Source: Pseudochrobactrum saccharolyticum
GTDB taxonomy: Bacteria > Pseudomonadota > Alphaproteobacteria > Rhizobiales > Rhizobiaceae
Length of the DNA stretch: 64,000 bases
Reading direction: 5' to 3'
NCBI RefSeq assembly: GCF_008801715.1
Contig: NZ_VZPG01000001.1
Span: 248,001-312,000, forward strand
The notes under the pieces are model-generated. The model worked only from the letters and a program-made list of their open reading frames with translations, did not search any database and was not told the DNA's origin. The translations under genes were made by a program, and so were the position numbers. Shown in pieces: positions 17,335 through 27,960 of this stretch. The stretch's first letter is position 1. Every line of letters starts with the position of its first letter.

Positions 17335-18621
17335 TTACTCACTGTCGGCCTGCACATGCAGTGCCCGCCCCGCTCCCCAGCCATTCCATGCCGCCACAAG
17401 CCCGATCGCCACGAACAGCATGGCACTGGCCGTGTAAGTTCCGGTCAGATCATGGATAATGCCGATCAGCAGCGGCACAACCGATGCAATCATATAACCG
17501 ACAAATTGCACCATGCCGGACAGATGCGAAGCCACGCGCGGATTTGGTGAGCGCAGCACGATTTCGGTCATAGCCGCAGCAATCAGTCCGCCAAGACCGA
17601 TGCCTTGCAGAACCGCCCAATACCAGACCGACCAGAGCGGCATAAACAGCATCGCCAGCATGGCGATGGTCGCAAAAGCGATCAGTATCACATTCAAAAG
17701 ACTCTGATTGCGTGAACGCACCGCAATTGTCGGCACTACCAGACAGGCAATCAGTTGCATACCGATGGAGACGGAAACCACCGCACCAGCCGTAATGCCG
17801 TCCAGTCCGCGCTCACGCAGGATCGGCGACAGCCAGCCAAACACGGTGAAAGCCAGCGATGACTGCAAGCCCATGAAGAAGGTCAGCTGCCATGCGATTT
17901 TATCACGCCATAATCCGGTGACTTTGCTTTTATTGGCCGCACGCTGATGTTTCACACGCCATGTCAGCACACCCCAGAGTATACCGACGATCAGCGCCGG
18001 AACCGCCCACAGGCTCAGCGCCTGCTGCCATGAATTATCAAGCGCCCTGTAAACGGGCAAAGTCACAGCAGCGGCAATTGCCGCGCCGCCGCTCAGCGCC
18101 ATAGTATAAAAACCGGTCAGCAAAGCTGCTTTGTCCGGAAAGTCACGCTTCACAATGCCGGGAAGCAACACATTGCAGGTTGCAATACAGGCTCCTGCCA
18201 GCACAGTACCGGCAAACATCAGCGTAACCGGTCCGGTGCCGCGCAGGAATGTGCCGAAGGCCAGCAGCAAAACCGCCAGCAACAATGTACGCTCCATGCC
18301 GATACGCTCACCAAATTTAGGAGCCAGAGGCGCGAAAAAGCCCAGACAAAAAACCGGTAAAGTCGTCAGCAGCCCTGCAGTCAAAGAGCTGATACCTGTA
18401 GAGGCAATAATTTCAGGCAGAAGCGCTGAAAAACTGGAGAATAACGGACGCAGGTTCAGGGCAATCAGTACCAGACACAGGCCTGCAAGCAGACGATAGA
18501 CCGGTGTCATGCCGTGATGCGCAGATGATGCCGGTTTAGACTGAACGGGTTGTGAAACTGCTGTTTCAGTTATCGTGTGCAGATTACCTTCAGCCAGCAG
18601 CGGCTCGCCCGTGACAGACAT
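17335..18621 (-). CDS. MFS transporter, CynX/NimT family
   Basis: 428 residues from ATG 18621, which has AGGAA 10 nt upstream; a longer frame reaches 18672 with a GTG start. A polar N-terminal tail of about 40 residues precedes 12 predicted membrane segments. LCLVLIALNLRPLFSSFSAL near the first helix is characteristic of CynX (cyanate) and NimT (2-nitroimidazole) transporters. GFYTMALSGGAAIAAAVTLP and GMVQFVGYMIASVVPLLIGI are also typical. It is an inner-membrane proton-coupled exporter or importer; the substrate cannot be told, and no cyanase gene is near. Confidence 0.85.
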   Translation of the reverse strand: MSVTGEPLLAEGNLHTITETAVSQPVQSKPASSAHHGMTPVYRLLAGLCLVLIALNLRPLFSSFSALLPEIIASTGISSLTAGLLTTLPVFCLGFFAPLAPKFGERIGMERTLLLAVLLLAFGTFLRGTGPVTLMFAGTVLAGACIATCNVLLPGIVKRDFPDKAALLTGFYTMALSGGAAIAAAVTLPVYRALDNSWQQALSLWAVPALIVGILWGVLTWRVKHQRAANKSKVTGLWRDKIAWQLTFFMGLQSSLAFTVFGWLSPILRERGLDGITAGAVVSVSIGMQLIACLVVPTIAVRSRNQSLLNVILIAFATIAMLAMLFMPLWSVWYWAVLQGIGLGGLIAAAMTEIVLRSPNPRVASHLSGMVQFVGYMIASVVPLLIGIIHDLTGTYTASAMLFVAIGLVAAWNGWGAGRALHVQADSE

Positions 18622-18899
18622 GAAATTACTATTCCTGTTTTTCTTCAGAGCATCATGCATCCGTTCGGACACAGAAAGGACACTCTGAATTATTGAAACT
18701 ATGCACCGCGCCTTGCGAAAACCGGTTCCGGTTTATGCGCCGGTGCTATAGTCCGTTATTTGAACTCTGATTGATATATCTTTAACCGTGGGATGTGTCC
18801 ACAGCAGGCGGATATATGTCACCGGCATCGACATGCCTTATTTACATATATACGGCTATAGTGCTGTTTCATTTTATTGACAGGGATTTTTGAGCAAAG

Positions 18900-19898
18900 A
18901 TGCTGACTGTATATTATCGCAACGGCGACCTTCTCATTCCGGTTGAACCTGCAACGCAGATTACAGACGATCTTCTGCAAAAATCACTCTGGATCGATCT
19001 GGTCAATCCGACTGCCGAAGAGGAAAGTCAGGTTGAAAAATGGGCGAATATCCCCATCCCGACACGGGAAGATATGGGAGAGATTGAAGAATCCAGTCGG
19101 TTTTACAGTGAAAACGGCGCGCAATATCTGACAGCGCCATTCCTGCATCTTGCAGAAGATGACCACCGGATTGTCAGCCCTGTCACTTTCATTCTGACGG
19201 ATAAACTGCTCATCAGCGTGCGCTATGCGCAGCCAAAATCCTTTGTGCTTTATGTCGCACGCACAGCTAAAAGCGGCAACGGCCTGATTAACAGCCGCAC
19301 CAACAGCCTTTGCGTTTTGCTTGGTATTATCGAGACCAATACCAACCGGCTGGCGGATTTCATTGAAGGGGTGAGCGAAAAAATCGACAATGCGTCACAC
19401 CGCATTTATCGCCGTCCTGATAACAAACGCCCGATGTCGACCCAGAATTTCCGCGAAATCCTCAATGAAATCGGTGCCCATGGTACTTTTCTCTCAAGGA
19501 TGCGTGAAAGCCTGTCAGGCATTCGCCGGTTGCTGGTCTATATTACCGCCAACAGTTCTCCCAAGACACAGGCCAAAGATACCCGTGCATGGCTGAAAAC
19601 ACTGGAGCGGGATACGCAGTCGCTTGAGAATTACGTTGATTTTCTCAACAACAAGATCAACTTCCTGCTCGATACGATTGTCGGGCTGATCTCGGTTGAA
19701 CAAAACGCGATTATCAAAATCTTCTCAGTGGCAGCCGTAGGCTTCATGCCGCCGACACTGATCGCTTCGATCTATGGCATGAATTTCAGTTTCATGCCGG
19801 AACTCTCAGAAAAATGGGGCTATCCCGCAGCACTGGGGCTAATGGTTATCTCTGCGCTGATCCCGCTCTACTTCTTCCGCAGAAAAGGCTGGCTCTGA
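18900..19898 (+). CDS. corA: Magnesium/cobalt transporter CorA
   Basis: 332 residues. CorA is a pentameric inner-membrane Mg2+ channel. The N-terminal cytosolic domain is followed by a long helix and two C-terminal membrane segments. The signature YGMN (292-295, followed by FSFMPEL) ends the first membrane segment, where it forms the selectivity filter. The second segment ends in the basic tail FFRRKGWL. Upstream I looked for an Mg-responsive riboswitch and saw no convincing structure. The stop lies only 18 bp from the stop of the convergent GreA/B-like gene, without a terminator between. Confidence 0.95.
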   Translation: MLTVYYRNGDLLIPVEPATQITDDLLQKSLWIDLVNPTAEEESQVEKWANIPIPTREDMGEIEESSRFYSENGAQYLTAPFLHLAEDDHRIVSPVTFILTDKLLISVRYAQPKSFVLYVARTAKSGNGLINSRTNSLCVLLGIIETNTNRLADFIEGVSEKIDNASHRIYRRPDNKRPMSTQNFREILNEIGAHGTFLSRMRESLSGIRRLLVYITANSSPKTQAKDTRAWLKTLERDTQSLENYVDFLNNKINFLLDTIVGLISVEQNAIIKIFSVAAVGFMPPTLIASIYGMNFSFMPELSEKWGYPAALGLMVISALIPLYFFRRKGWL

Positions 19899-19916
19899 AC
19901 AGAGCCGGCAACTTAT

Positions 19917-20387
19917 CTATTTGATGGCTTTAAAGCTGATAATCTCCAGCTCACGACCATTCACAGTAACCAGATCACCGTTACCCTTGCCAAATAGTGC
20001 AACAGCAAGCGGTGAGATGTGAGAAATCGTACACTTGGACGGGTCAGCCTCATCCTCGCCGACAATCATCCAGCTCTGTTGACGGCCGTCTTCATTCTCT
20101 ACAGTGACCTGCATACCAAAGCGGATTACATCGCCGTCTTTATCGGCCAGTGTCAGTTCTGCATTCTCCCGCCGCGCTGTCCAATAGCGCAAATCGCGGG
20201 AGACATGAGCAATTGCGGCCTTGTCCCCGCTGGCTGTCGCCTGTCCCAGTTCGGTTTGCAGGCGTGACAGTTCAGCCTCAATCAGCTTGAGGCCGTTTTG
20301 AGTAACCAGATTGCGGTGGTGACTGACCGGACGTTCCACCAAACCGGAAGGAACATCGTCCTGTTCTTTTGTAAAAGCTCTGCTCAT
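19917..20387 (-). CDS. GreA/GreB family transcript-cleavage factor
   Basis: 156 residues, the usual Gre length. These factors enter the RNA polymerase secondary channel and stimulate cleavage of backtracked RNA. The N-terminal coiled-coil runs through LVTQNGLKLIEAELSRLQTE; RDLRYWTARRENAEL leads into the C-terminal FKBP-like domain (VIRFGMQVTVEN, then YTISHISPLA-like TISHISPLAVALFGKGNGD). The N-terminal extension of about 25 residues and divergence from canonical GreA suggest the second, GreB-like copy common in Rhizobiales. It sits between corA and the asparaginase gene without obvious operon partners. Confidence 0.85.
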   Translation of the reverse strand: MSRAFTKEQDDVPSGLVERPVSHHRNLVTQNGLKLIEAELSRLQTELGQATASGDKAAIAHVSRDLRYWTARRENAELTLADKDGDVIRFGMQVTVENEDGRQQSWMIVGEDEADPSKCTISHISPLAVALFGKGNGDLVTVNGRELEIISFKAIK

Positions 20388-20436
20388 AATTTAAAGGTAG
20401 GAAGTAACCACAACAAAAGCAAGCTGTACGAAAAAA

Positions 20437-20474
20437 CAATTAAGCCGCACATCTTTATGATGCACGGCTTAATT
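20437..20474 (-). terminator. Terminator of the asparaginase gene
   Basis: AATTAAGCCG (20438-20447) pairs with CGGCTTAATT (20465-20474). A 2x2 internal bulge and a further 4-bp stem extend it. On the minus strand it is followed by TGTTTTTT. Confidence 0.75.
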
Positions 20475-20501
20475 ATTAAATACTTATAGTATTTTTCAAC
20501 A

Positions 20502-21530
20502 TCAAAAAGAAACAGCTTTCAGTCCATCAACCAGAGCGGACGATGGTGCAATATAGCCGAAATCAATACCGTTCCAGTTGCTCATACGGCGCGTTGCACG
20601 CGCTTCAAGTTTACCGGACAGCTCTGCATCTTTTGCAAAAAGCTGTGCCAGCAAACGTGTCACCATAACTTCTGCCGCACGGGTGGCACCATCATCGCAT
20701 TTCATGGCAAAGCCTACACCCAGTTCAGGCACGGCACCGCAGAACACACCTTCCGCACCGGTTTTCACAAAAATACGGCCAGGTGCGAGTTCCATCAGCT
20801 CAGTACAGGCACGACGGCTACCGGCCACGTAAAATGGCGCAGCCATGCAGGCATCCAGCAAACGTTTGGCGGCTTGCGCACGAACAGGTGCCAGACCTGT
20901 GCCGGTTGCCATGCGGGCAAAGCCACGCGCCATAGCATCAAGGCCAATCGCATAAGTCGGAATAGAGCAACCATCCGTGCCATATTCATCGGCATTGTGC
21001 ACCGCGCCGGTCACTTCCTGCATGGTTTCACGCACAATGGTCTGAATTTGCGACGTGGCCTGCACATAGCCTTTGGTCTTCAACTCCATATGCGCGCAGG
21101 TGCAGAGAAAACCGGCATGTTTACCGGAGCAGTTATTATTGAGTGCTGTCGGCTCCTTGCCGCTGCGCGCAACTTCGATCAGCACTTTCTGGTCAGACGG
21201 CCAATGGGCACCGCATTCCAGATCATCACAGGACAAACCGGCCTTCGCCAGCATCGAAGCGGCGCGCGCCACATGCTCCGGCTCACCGGAATGGGAAGCG
21301 CAGGCCATTGCCAGTTCTTCATTGCCAAAACCATAGGCATCAGCCGCACCGCTCTCCACGAATGGCAGTGCCTGAATAGCCTTGATTGCCGAGCGCGGAT
21401 AGGTCGGGCGTGTTACATCACCGATGTTCAGAACGGTCTTACCGTCACCATCGAATAGCGCCAATGCACCGCTATGGCGGCTTTCCACCACGCACCCACG
21501 CACAACCTCAACCAAAACCGGATTTGCCAT
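20502..21530 (-). CDS. L-asparaginase, class 3 (rhizobial ReAV type)
   Basis: 342 residues from ATG 21530, with GGAG 7 nt upstream. Hydrolyses asparagine to aspartate and ammonia. The family is unrelated to the E. coli EcAI/EcAII type and resembles serine beta-lactamase-like folds. The ReAV active-site set can be placed almost residue for residue: the SxxK pair Ser47/Lys50 (YPRSAIK), Ser79 (CASHSGE), and the zinc ligands Cys134, Lys137 (NNCSGKHAG) and Cys188 (YGTDGCS). No signal peptide is seen, so it is cytosolic. It is transcribed away from the bet operon and carries its own terminator. The class assignment rests on this motif match. Confidence 0.9.
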   Translation of the reverse strand: MANPVLVEVVRGCVVESRHSGALALFDGDGKTVLNIGDVTRPTYPRSAIKAIQALPFVESGAADAYGFGNEELAMACASHSGEPEHVARAASMLAKAGLSCDDLECGAHWPSDQKVLIEVARSGKEPTALNNNCSGKHAGFLCTCAHMELKTKGYVQATSQIQTIVRETMQEVTGAVHNADEYGTDGCSIPTYAIGLDAMARGFARMATGTGLAPVRAQAAKRLLDACMAAPFYVAGSRRACTELMELAPGRIFVKTGAEGVFCGAVPELGVGFAMKCDDGATRAAEVMVTRLLAQLFAKDAELSGKLEARATRRMSNWNGIDFGYIAPSSALVDGLKAVSF

Positions 21531-21668
21531 TTTAAAACTCCGCATCATTCACTGCCGATGCTCTAGCAAAATAGTCTTATGCCGTCAAAACGCACCTGTC
21601 TCACAAAGCAACGGATTTTATCACTTTAAAATCACGTCATATTATTGAAATAAAATGATAATAAACTC

Positions 21669-21688
21669 TTGATTGACTGATCAATCAA
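21669..21688. promoter_or_regulatory. BetI-like operator upstream of betI
   Basis: A 20-bp dyad TTGATTGACTGATCAATCAA, with 8-bp arms matching perfectly around an imperfect centre, lies 45 bp before the betI start. BetI operators in other proteobacteria have the same TTGATTG/CAATCAA-type half-sites. The regulation (repression released by choline) is inferred. Confidence 0.75.
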
Positions 21689-21733
21689 TAAAAACGATAA
21701 TCAGCACAATCCAAACAATTTTGTGAGACAAAC

Positions 21734-22342
21734 ATGCCTAAAGTGGGAATGGAGGAGCTGCGCCGGAAAGATCTGATCTCGGCCGCTATTCAGACAATCG
21801 GCGAGCGCGGCTCGCTTGATGTGACTGTTGCGCAAATCGCTCGCAAGGCCGGTGTGTCTGCAGCGCTCGCGCATCACTATTTCGGCGGTAAAGACCAGTT
21901 GCTGTTAGCCACTATGCGCCATTTGCTGAGCGAACTCGGCTCTGATCTGCGCCTCGCCTTACAGGCAGCAGACAGCCCGCGTACAAGACTTTCCGCAATT
22001 ATCAGCGTGAATTTCTCTGCCTCACAGTTTGCCCATGAAACGATTGCGGCATGGCTCACCTTCTATGCCCATGCACAACAGTCACTGGAAATGCGCCGTC
22101 TGCTGCGGGTCTATGCCCGTCGCCTGCATTCCAACCTGTGTTTTGCGCTGGAGCAGCTCACAGACAAACAGACCGCGCAGCATATTGCTGAAGGTACCGG
22201 CGCTCTGATCGACGGCCTTTATATCCGCCACGCGTTGGGAGCCGATGCGCCGGAAGCGCCAAAAGCCATTGCACTGGTTGAGGATTATATCACCGTGCAA
22301 CTGGCGCGCGCGCCATCCAAGCCATCCCGTAACCGGCATTAA
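21734..22342 (+). CDS. betI: Transcriptional repressor BetI
   Basis: 202 residues, TetR family. BetI represses the glycine-betaine synthesis genes when choline is absent. The N-terminus is diagnostic ([20 protein letters not shown]) and the HTH follows ([20 protein letters not shown], then FGGKDQLL). The C-terminal ligand domain has [20 protein letters not shown] and [16 protein letters not shown], both typical of BetI. It is the first gene of betI-betA-betB, with only 10 bp to betA. The stretch before it carries a dyad that fits BetI binding, so autoregulation is likely. Confidence 0.95.
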   Translation: MPKVGMEELRRKDLISAAIQTIGERGSLDVTVAQIARKAGVSAALAHHYFGGKDQLLLATMRHLLSELGSDLRLALQAADSPRTRLSAIISVNFSASQFAHETIAAWLTFYAHAQQSLEMRRLLRVYARRLHSNLCFALEQLTDKQTAQHIAEGTGALIDGLYIRHALGADAPEAPKAIALVEDYITVQLARAPSKPSRNRH

Positions 22343-22352
22343 GGAAACCACT

Positions 22353-24002
22353 ATGGAAGCAGATTTCGTTATTATCGGCTCCGGTTCTGCCGGTTCTGCC
22401 ATGGCCTACCGCCTGTCGGAAGACGGCAAACATTCTGTTATCGTTATCGAATTTGGCGGCACCGATATGGGGCCGCTGATCCAGATGCCTGCCGCCCTAT
22501 CCTTTCCGATGAATATGTCCACCTATGACTGGGGTTTTAATACCGAGCCGGAACCGCATCTGAACGGCCGCCGTCTGGTGACTCCGCGCGGCAAGGTTAT
22601 CGGCGGCTCCTCATCCGTCAATGGCATGGTCTATGTACGCGGACACGCCAAGGATTTTGATCATTGGGCTGAGAGCGGCGCCAGTGGCTGGTCCTATGCG
22701 GATGTGCTGCCTTACTTCAAGCGGATGGAGCACTCCCATGGTGGCGAGGAAGGCTGGCGCGGCACCAATGGTCCTATGCATGTGCAGCGCGGCAAGCGCA
22801 GTAACCCGCTGTTCAAAGCTTTCAACGACGCCGGAAAACAAGCCGGTTTTGAAACAACAGATGACTATAACGGCTCGAAACAGGAGGGTTTCGGCCCGAT
22901 GGAACAAACCATCCATCACGGCCGCCGCTGGTCAACCGCCAATGCCTATCTGCGCCCTGCCCTCAAACGCCGCAATGTGACTCTGGTCAATGCTTTTGCC
23001 CGCAAGGTTGTGATCGAGAATAGCCGCGCGACCGGCGTTGAGATTGAAAAATCCGGCACAGTCAGTGTTATCAAAGCCAAGCGTGAAGTGATTATCGCTG
23101 CTTCCAGCATCAATTCGCCAAAACTGCTGATGCTTTCCGGCATTGGTCCTGCGGAGCATCTGCGCGAACACGGCATTGAAGTCGTAGCAGACCGTGTCGG
23201 TGTCGGTGCGAATTTGCAGGATCACATGGAAGTCTATGTGCAACAGGAATGCCTGCAGCCGATTACGCTCTATTCCAGTCTCAACCTGTTTTCCAAAGCC
23301 CGTATCGGTGCGGAGTGGCTGTTCTTCAAATCAGGTCTCGGAGCGACCAACCATTTTGAAGGCGCGGCTTTTGTGCGCTCGGCTGCCGGTGTGGAATATC
23401 CGGATATTCAGTTCCACTTCCTGCCGGTTGCGATCCGCTATGACGGAAAAGCTGCCGCAGGCGGCCACGGTTTTCAGGCGCATGTGGGGCCGATGCGCTC
23501 CAAGTCGCGCGGTTCGGTCACGCTGCGCTCAAATGATCCGAAAGAGAAGCCGAAAATCCTGTTTAATTATATGTCGCATCCGGATGACTGGCGCGACTTC
23601 CGCCATTGCATCCGCCTGACCCGTGAGATCTTTGGCCAGCAGGCTTTTGACCCGTATCGCGGACGGGAAATTCAGCCGGGTGATGATCAGGTAACGGATG
23701 AGCAGCTGGATAATTTTATCCGCGACCATGCGGAGAGTGCCTTCCATCCGTGCGGTACCTGTAAAATGGGTTCAGTCAATGATCCTATGGCCGTGGTTGA
23801 TCCGGAATGCCGTGTGATTGGCGTCGAAGGTCTGCGTGTGGCTGACAGCTCGATCTTCCCGCGCGTGCCTTACGGCAACCTCAACGGCCCGTCGATCATG
23901 ACCGGTGAAAAAGCCTCAGATCATATCTTGGGCAAAACACCGCTGCCACGCTCAAACCAAGAACCTTGGATTAATCCGCGCTGGCAAGTCTCCGATCGCT
24001 AA
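22353..24002 (+). CDS. betA: Choline dehydrogenase
   Basis: 549 residues, GMC oxidoreductase family; oxidises choline to betaine aldehyde with FAD at the inner membrane. The FAD-binding Rossmann motif is at the N-terminus ([20 protein letters not shown]). GMC signature 1 is [19 protein letters not shown], and the C-terminal catalytic region has [10 protein letters not shown]. The start at 22353 has AAGGAAAC upstream; the longer open frame (from 22245) overlaps betI and is rejected. It lies between betI and betB. No choline transporter or choline sulfatase gene is present in this cluster. Confidence 0.96.
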   Translation: MEADFVIIGSGSAGSAMAYRLSEDGKHSVIVIEFGGTDMGPLIQMPAALSFPMNMSTYDWGFNTEPEPHLNGRRLVTPRGKVIGGSSSVNGMVYVRGHAKDFDHWAESGASGWSYADVLPYFKRMEHSHGGEEGWRGTNGPMHVQRGKRSNPLFKAFNDAGKQAGFETTDDYNGSKQEGFGPMEQTIHHGRRWSTANAYLRPALKRRNVTLVNAFARKVVIENSRATGVEIEKSGTVSVIKAKREVIIAASSINSPKLLMLSGIGPAEHLREHGIEVVADRVGVGANLQDHMEVYVQQECLQPITLYSSLNLFSKARIGAEWLFFKSGLGATNHFEGAAFVRSAAGVEYPDIQFHFLPVAIRYDGKAAAGGHGFQAHVGPMRSKSRGSVTLRSNDPKEKPKILFNYMSHPDDWRDFRHCIRLTREIFGQQAFDPYRGREIQPGDDQVTDEQLDNFIRDHAESAFHPCGTCKMGSVNDPMAVVDPECRVIGVEGLRVADSSIFPRVPYGNLNGPSIMTGEKASDHILGKTPLPRSNQEPWINPRWQVSDR

Positions 24003-24037
24003 TTTATAAAGCTCATAGAATTTTGAAGGAATTTCCC

Positions 24038-25501
24038 ATGCGTGCACAGCCGCAAGCCTCACATTTTATCAATGGTCAGTTTGTTGAAGACACGGCAGGA
24101 CGTGCTTTTGATGTGATCTATCCTGCCACCGGCGAAGTCATTGCCCGCCTGCATGGTGCAACACAGGCCATTGTCGATCAGGCCGTGGAAGCTGCTGCTA
24201 AAGCGCAGGTTGAATGGGCAAAACTCAAGCCCGTTGAGCGTGGCCGCATCCTGCGCCGTGCCGCAGACCTGATGCGCGAGCGCAATCAGGAATTGTCGGA
24301 ACTGGAAACTCTGGATACCGGCAAGGCCATTCAGGAAACACTGGTAGCCGATGCAGCTTCCGGTGCCGATGCGATGGAATATTTCGGCAGTGTAATCTCC
24401 GGTTTCAATGGCGAGTTTGTCGAACTTGGCGGGCCTTTTGCCTATACACGCCGCGAGGCATTGGGCGTTTGCGTTGGTATCGGCGCATGGAATTACCCGA
24501 TCCAGATCGCCTCGTGGAAATCAGCCCCTGCTCTGGCAATGGGCAATGCGGTGGTGTTCAAGCCATCGGAAAATACACCGCTGTCAGCTCTGGCACTCGC
24601 ACAGCTTTACAAGGATGCCGGTCTGCCGGACGGGCTTTTCAACGTGGTTCAGGGCTTTGGCGATGCTGGCGCGGCACTGATCAGCCACCCTAAGGTTGCC
24701 AAGGTTTCGCTCACCGGCTCCGTTCCGACTGGCAAGAAAATCATGGCGCAGGCCGGTAGCGAGATGAAACAGGTCACCATGGAACTCGGCGGCAAATCCC
24801 CGCTGATCGTATTCGATGATGCCGATCTGGAAAATGCCATTGGCGGCGCGATGCTCGGCAATTTTTACTCCACCGGTCAGGTCTGCTCCAACGGCACCCG
24901 CGTTTTCGTGCATGAGGCTGTTGCGACAAGTTTTGTGAGCCGTCTGGTTGAGCGCACCCGCGCTATTCAGATCGGCGATCCGCTTGATCCGAGCACGCAG
25001 ATGGGGCCAATGGTGAGCCTTTCCCAGCGCGACAAGGTTTTGTCCTATATTGAGAAGGGCAAAACTGAAGGCGCCGATCTGGTTTGCGGCGGTGGCGTGC
25101 CTGCCTTGCAGGGTCTGGAAAACGGCTTCTATATCGAACCGACGATTTTCACCAATGTCAGCGATGATATGACCATTGCACGGGAAGAAATCTTCGGCCC
25201 TGTGATGAGCATTCTGACCTTTAAGGATGAAGATGAAGTCATTGCCCGCGCCAATGATACAGAATTCGGCCTTGCCGCCGGTGTATTCACCGCAGACAGC
25301 GCCCGCGGTCATCGTGTGATTGCAGCACTCAAAGCCGGTACATGCTGGATCAATGCCTATAATCTGACACCGGTGGAAGTGCCTTTCGGTGGCTATAAAA
25401 ACTCCGGTATCGGTCGTGAGAACGGCCTTGCCGCCCTCTCACATTACAGCCAGATCAAGACAGTCTATGTAGAAACCGGTAAGGTCGACAGCCCTTATTG
25501 A
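24038..25501 (+). CDS. betB: Betaine aldehyde dehydrogenase
   Basis: 487 residues, ALDH superfamily; completes glycine betaine synthesis by oxidising betaine aldehyde with NAD(P)+. Visible motifs are the N-terminal [33 protein letters not shown] in the cofactor domain, the catalytic Glu in [10 protein letters not shown] and the catalytic Cys in [12 protein letters not shown]. The C-terminus [20 protein letters not shown] is typical of BetB. ATG 24038 has GAAGGAA upstream and is preferred over a TTG at 24023. The gap to betA is 35 bp and a terminator follows, so betIAB is a complete three-gene operon. Confidence 0.96.
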   Translation: MRAQPQASHFINGQFVEDTAGRAFDVIYPATGEVIARLHGATQAIVDQAVEAAAKAQVEWAKLKPVERGRILRRAADLMRERNQELSELETLDTGKAIQETLVADAASGADAMEYFGSVISGFNGEFVELGGPFAYTRREALGVCVGIGAWNYPIQIASWKSAPALAMGNAVVFKPSENTPLSALALAQLYKDAGLPDGLFNVVQGFGDAGAALISHPKVAKVSLTGSVPTGKKIMAQAGSEMKQVTMELGGKSPLIVFDDADLENAIGGAMLGNFYSTGQVCSNGTRVFVHEAVATSFVSRLVERTRAIQIGDPLDPSTQMGPMVSLSQRDKVLSYIEKGKTEGADLVCGGGVPALQGLENGFYIEPTIFTNVSDDMTIAREEIFGPVMSILTFKDEDEVIARANDTEFGLAAGVFTADSARGHRVIAALKAGTCWINAYNLTPVEVPFGGYKNSGIGRENGLAALSHYSQIKTVYVETGKVDSPY

Positions 25502-25520
25502 TTTCCATTTCGAGCCAAAT

Positions 25521-25549
25521 AAAAAGCGGGCAAAATGCCCGCTTTTTTT
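25521..25549. terminator. Bidirectional terminator between betB and copA
   Basis: The stem AAAAAGCGGGCA (25521-25532) / TGCCCGCTTTTTTT has a 3-nt AAA loop. It is followed by T on the plus strand and preceded by A, serving both convergent genes. Confidence 0.92.
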
Positions 25550-25562
25550 AAATTTGTTTTAG

Positions 25563-27929
25563 TCAAAGCTTCAACGCTCTCAACCGCAATGAGTTCGCAA
25601 TCACCGAGACCGAAGACAGGCTCATCGCCGCCGCTGCAATCATCGGTGACAATAAAGTGCCAGTGAACGGATAGAGCAGCCCTGCTGCCACCGGAATACC
25701 CAGCGCATTATAGACAAAGGCAAAGAACAAGTTTTCCTTGATATTGCGGATTGTCGCCTCTGCCAGATGATGCGCGCGGGCTATGCCGGTGAGATCGCCT
25801 TTGAGCAGCGTGATACCCGCACTTTCCACGGCCACATCAGCACCCGTGCCCATAGCAATACCAACATCAGCGGCGGCCAGTGCCGGTGCATCATTCACAC
25901 CATCCCCCGCCATTGCAACTTTTTTGCCCTGTTTGTGCAACTCGTCAACCAGAGCTTTTTTATCTTCCGGCAGTACATCGGCACGCACATCATCAAGACC
26001 AAGTTTAGCCGCCACAGCTCGCGCCGTGCGCTCATTATCACCGGTTGCCATAATGATCTTCAAGCCACGCGCATGGAGTGTGCGAATAGCTTCTGCCGCT
26101 GTTTCCTTAATCGGATCAGCCACAGCGACCAGACCTACCAGCTTGTTATCAACGGCGACAAACATCGCGGTCTTACCTTCTGCCCGCAACGTATCAGCCT
26201 GTACCTGAATGGCAGCAATATCCAACCCCATATCCTGCATCATTGCAGGATTGCCAAGCGCAACTGCCAGTCCTTTTACCGTACCGGCAACACCTTTACC
26301 CGTAATCGCTTCAAAAGCATCCACATTATCTGTCTTCAACCCTTTTGCTTCGGCTCCGGCAACAATGGCTTCCGCCAGCGGATGTTCTGAGCCTTTCTCA
26401 AGGCTCGCGGCCAGTTGCAACAGGGTGTTGTCGTCGATGCCGGAAACCGCCACCACATCCGTCAGCTTCGGACGACCTTCTGTGAGTGTGCCTGTTTTAT
26501 CAACGATCAGCGTATCAACCTTCGCCATACGCTCCAGCGCCTCGGCATCCTTAATCAGCACACCAGCCTGCGCACCGCGTCCTGTTGCCGTCATGATAGA
26601 CATTGGCGTTGCCAGTCCCAGCGCACAGGGACAGGCAATAATCAGCACCGAGACCGCCGCCACAATGGCATAGATCATGCTCGGCTCCGGCCCCCACAGC
26701 GCCCAGCCGATAAAGGACAGGAGTGCAACGACAATAACCATCGGTACAAAATAGAATGAAATCCGGTCAGCCAGTCCCTGAATAGGCGCACGGGAACGCT
26801 GGGCTTTGGCCACCATGTCCACAATCTGCGACAGCATGGTTTCTGCGCCGATTTTCTCCGCCTGCATGACCAGCGAACCGTTTTTATTCACGGTGCCACC
26901 GATCACTTTATCGCCCTCGGTCTTTTCAACCGGCACCGGTTCACCGGTAATCATAGCCTCATCTACGGAGGAGCGGCCCTCCACCACAATCCCGTCTACC
27001 GGCACACTATCACCTGGGCGGATACGTAACTTGTCACCGGCCTGCACCTCATCCAGTGGCACATCGGCTTCACTGCCATCAGCAGCAATACGGCGTGCAG
27101 TTTTCGGCGCCAGATCAAGCAGAGCGCGGATAGCCGAGCCGGTGCGTTCGCGGGCACGCAGTTCCAGCACCTGTCCAAGAAAGACCAGCGTGACAATAAC
27201 AGCTGCGGCCTCGAAATAAACCGGAACCGAACCGCCATGACCACGGAAGGAATGCGGGAACATATCCGGAAACAGAATTGCAACCACGCTGTAAAGATAG
27301 GCGGCACCAACACCGATCATAATCAGCGTCCACATATTCGGGCTGCGGTTTTTAAACGAGTCGACCCCGCGCTTGAAAAACGGCAACGCCGCCCAGAGCA
27401 CCACCGGTGTCGCCAGTATAAACTCCAGCCAGACCGTTCTTTGCTCCCCGATCCATTCACGGATCGGCAGACCAAGCATCGGCCCCATCGTGACTATCAG
27501 CAATGGTATGGAACAGATCGCGCTTACCCAGAAGCGGCGTGTAAAATCCACTAATTCAGGGTTAGGTCCGTCATCAAGCGACGGCATAACCGGTTCCAGC
27601 GCCATCCCGCAAATCGGGCATGAGCCCGGTTCATCACGGATAACTTCCGGATGCATCGGACAAGTATATTGCGCCCCTTTGATTGCAGGCGCGGCGGCAG
27701 ATTGTGCAGTGAGATATTTCTCGGGATCAGCTTTGAATTTACCGTGGCAACTATCCGAGCAGAAATGATATTCATGCCCTTTATAGGCCATATGAGGCTT
27801 GCCTGCGGCAGGATCGACCATCATCCCGCAGACGGGATCTTTCACTTTATTGCCACTCTCATGGTCGCCGTGATGATGCCCGTGATGTGCATCATGTGCA
27901 TGAATTGTATGCGATGCAGTCTGTGCCAT
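25563..27929 (-). CDS. copA: Copper-translocating P1B-type ATPase
   Basis: 788 residues. It pumps Cu(I) out of the cytoplasm using ATP. The N-terminus differs from textbook CopA: a His-rich stretch (~8-24), a YHS-type domain ([28 protein letters not shown]) and a heavy-metal-binding motif ([20 protein letters not shown]) replace the usual CxxC HMA domains. The core is complete: eight membrane segments, ion-site CPC in [12 protein letters not shown] (~432-434), TITGEPVP-like MITGEPVP, phosphorylation site DKTGTLT (~477), SEHPLAEAI and [16 protein letters not shown]. The ribosome site is GGAGAGG. A MerR-type promoter lies immediately upstream. No copper chaperone or regulator gene is adjacent. 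Confidence 0.94.
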   Translation of the reverse strand: MAQTASHTIHAHDAHHGHHHGDHESGNKVKDPVCGMMVDPAAGKPHMAYKGHEYHFCSDSCHGKFKADPEKYLTAQSAAAPAIKGAQYTCPMHPEVIRDEPGSCPICGMALEPVMPSLDDGPNPELVDFTRRFWVSAICSIPLLIVTMGPMLGLPIREWIGEQRTVWLEFILATPVVLWAALPFFKRGVDSFKNRSPNMWTLIMIGVGAAYLYSVVAILFPDMFPHSFRGHGGSVPVYFEAAAVIVTLVFLGQVLELRARERTGSAIRALLDLAPKTARRIAADGSEADVPLDEVQAGDKLRIRPGDSVPVDGIVVEGRSSVDEAMITGEPVPVEKTEGDKVIGGTVNKNGSLVMQAEKIGAETMLSQIVDMVAKAQRSRAPIQGLADRISFYFVPMVIVVALLSFIGWALWGPEPSMIYAIVAAVSVLIIACPCALGLATPMSIMTATGRGAQAGVLIKDAEALERMAKVDTLIVDKTGTLTEGRPKLTDVVAVSGIDDNTLLQLAASLEKGSEHPLAEAIVAGAEAKGLKTDNVDAFEAITGKGVAGTVKGLAVALGNPAMMQDMGLDIAAIQVQADTLRAEGKTAMFVAVDNKLVGLVAVADPIKETAAEAIRTLHARGLKIIMATGDNERTARAVAAKLGLDDVRADVLPEDKKALVDELHKQGKKVAMAGDGVNDAPALAAADVGIAMGTGADVAVESAGITLLKGDLTGIARAHHLAEATIRNIKENLFFAFVYNALGIPVAAGLLYPFTGTLLSPMIAAAAMSLSSVSVIANSLRLRALKL

Positions 27930-27960
27930 AAAAACCTCTCCTGCTTATCAACTGACAAGC

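Noticed and set aside
18673-18899. Possible Mg2+ riboswitch upstream of corA
   Set aside because: Only a short AAACCGG/CCGGTTT dyad is visible; no ykoK- or mgtA-like structure could be built by eye.
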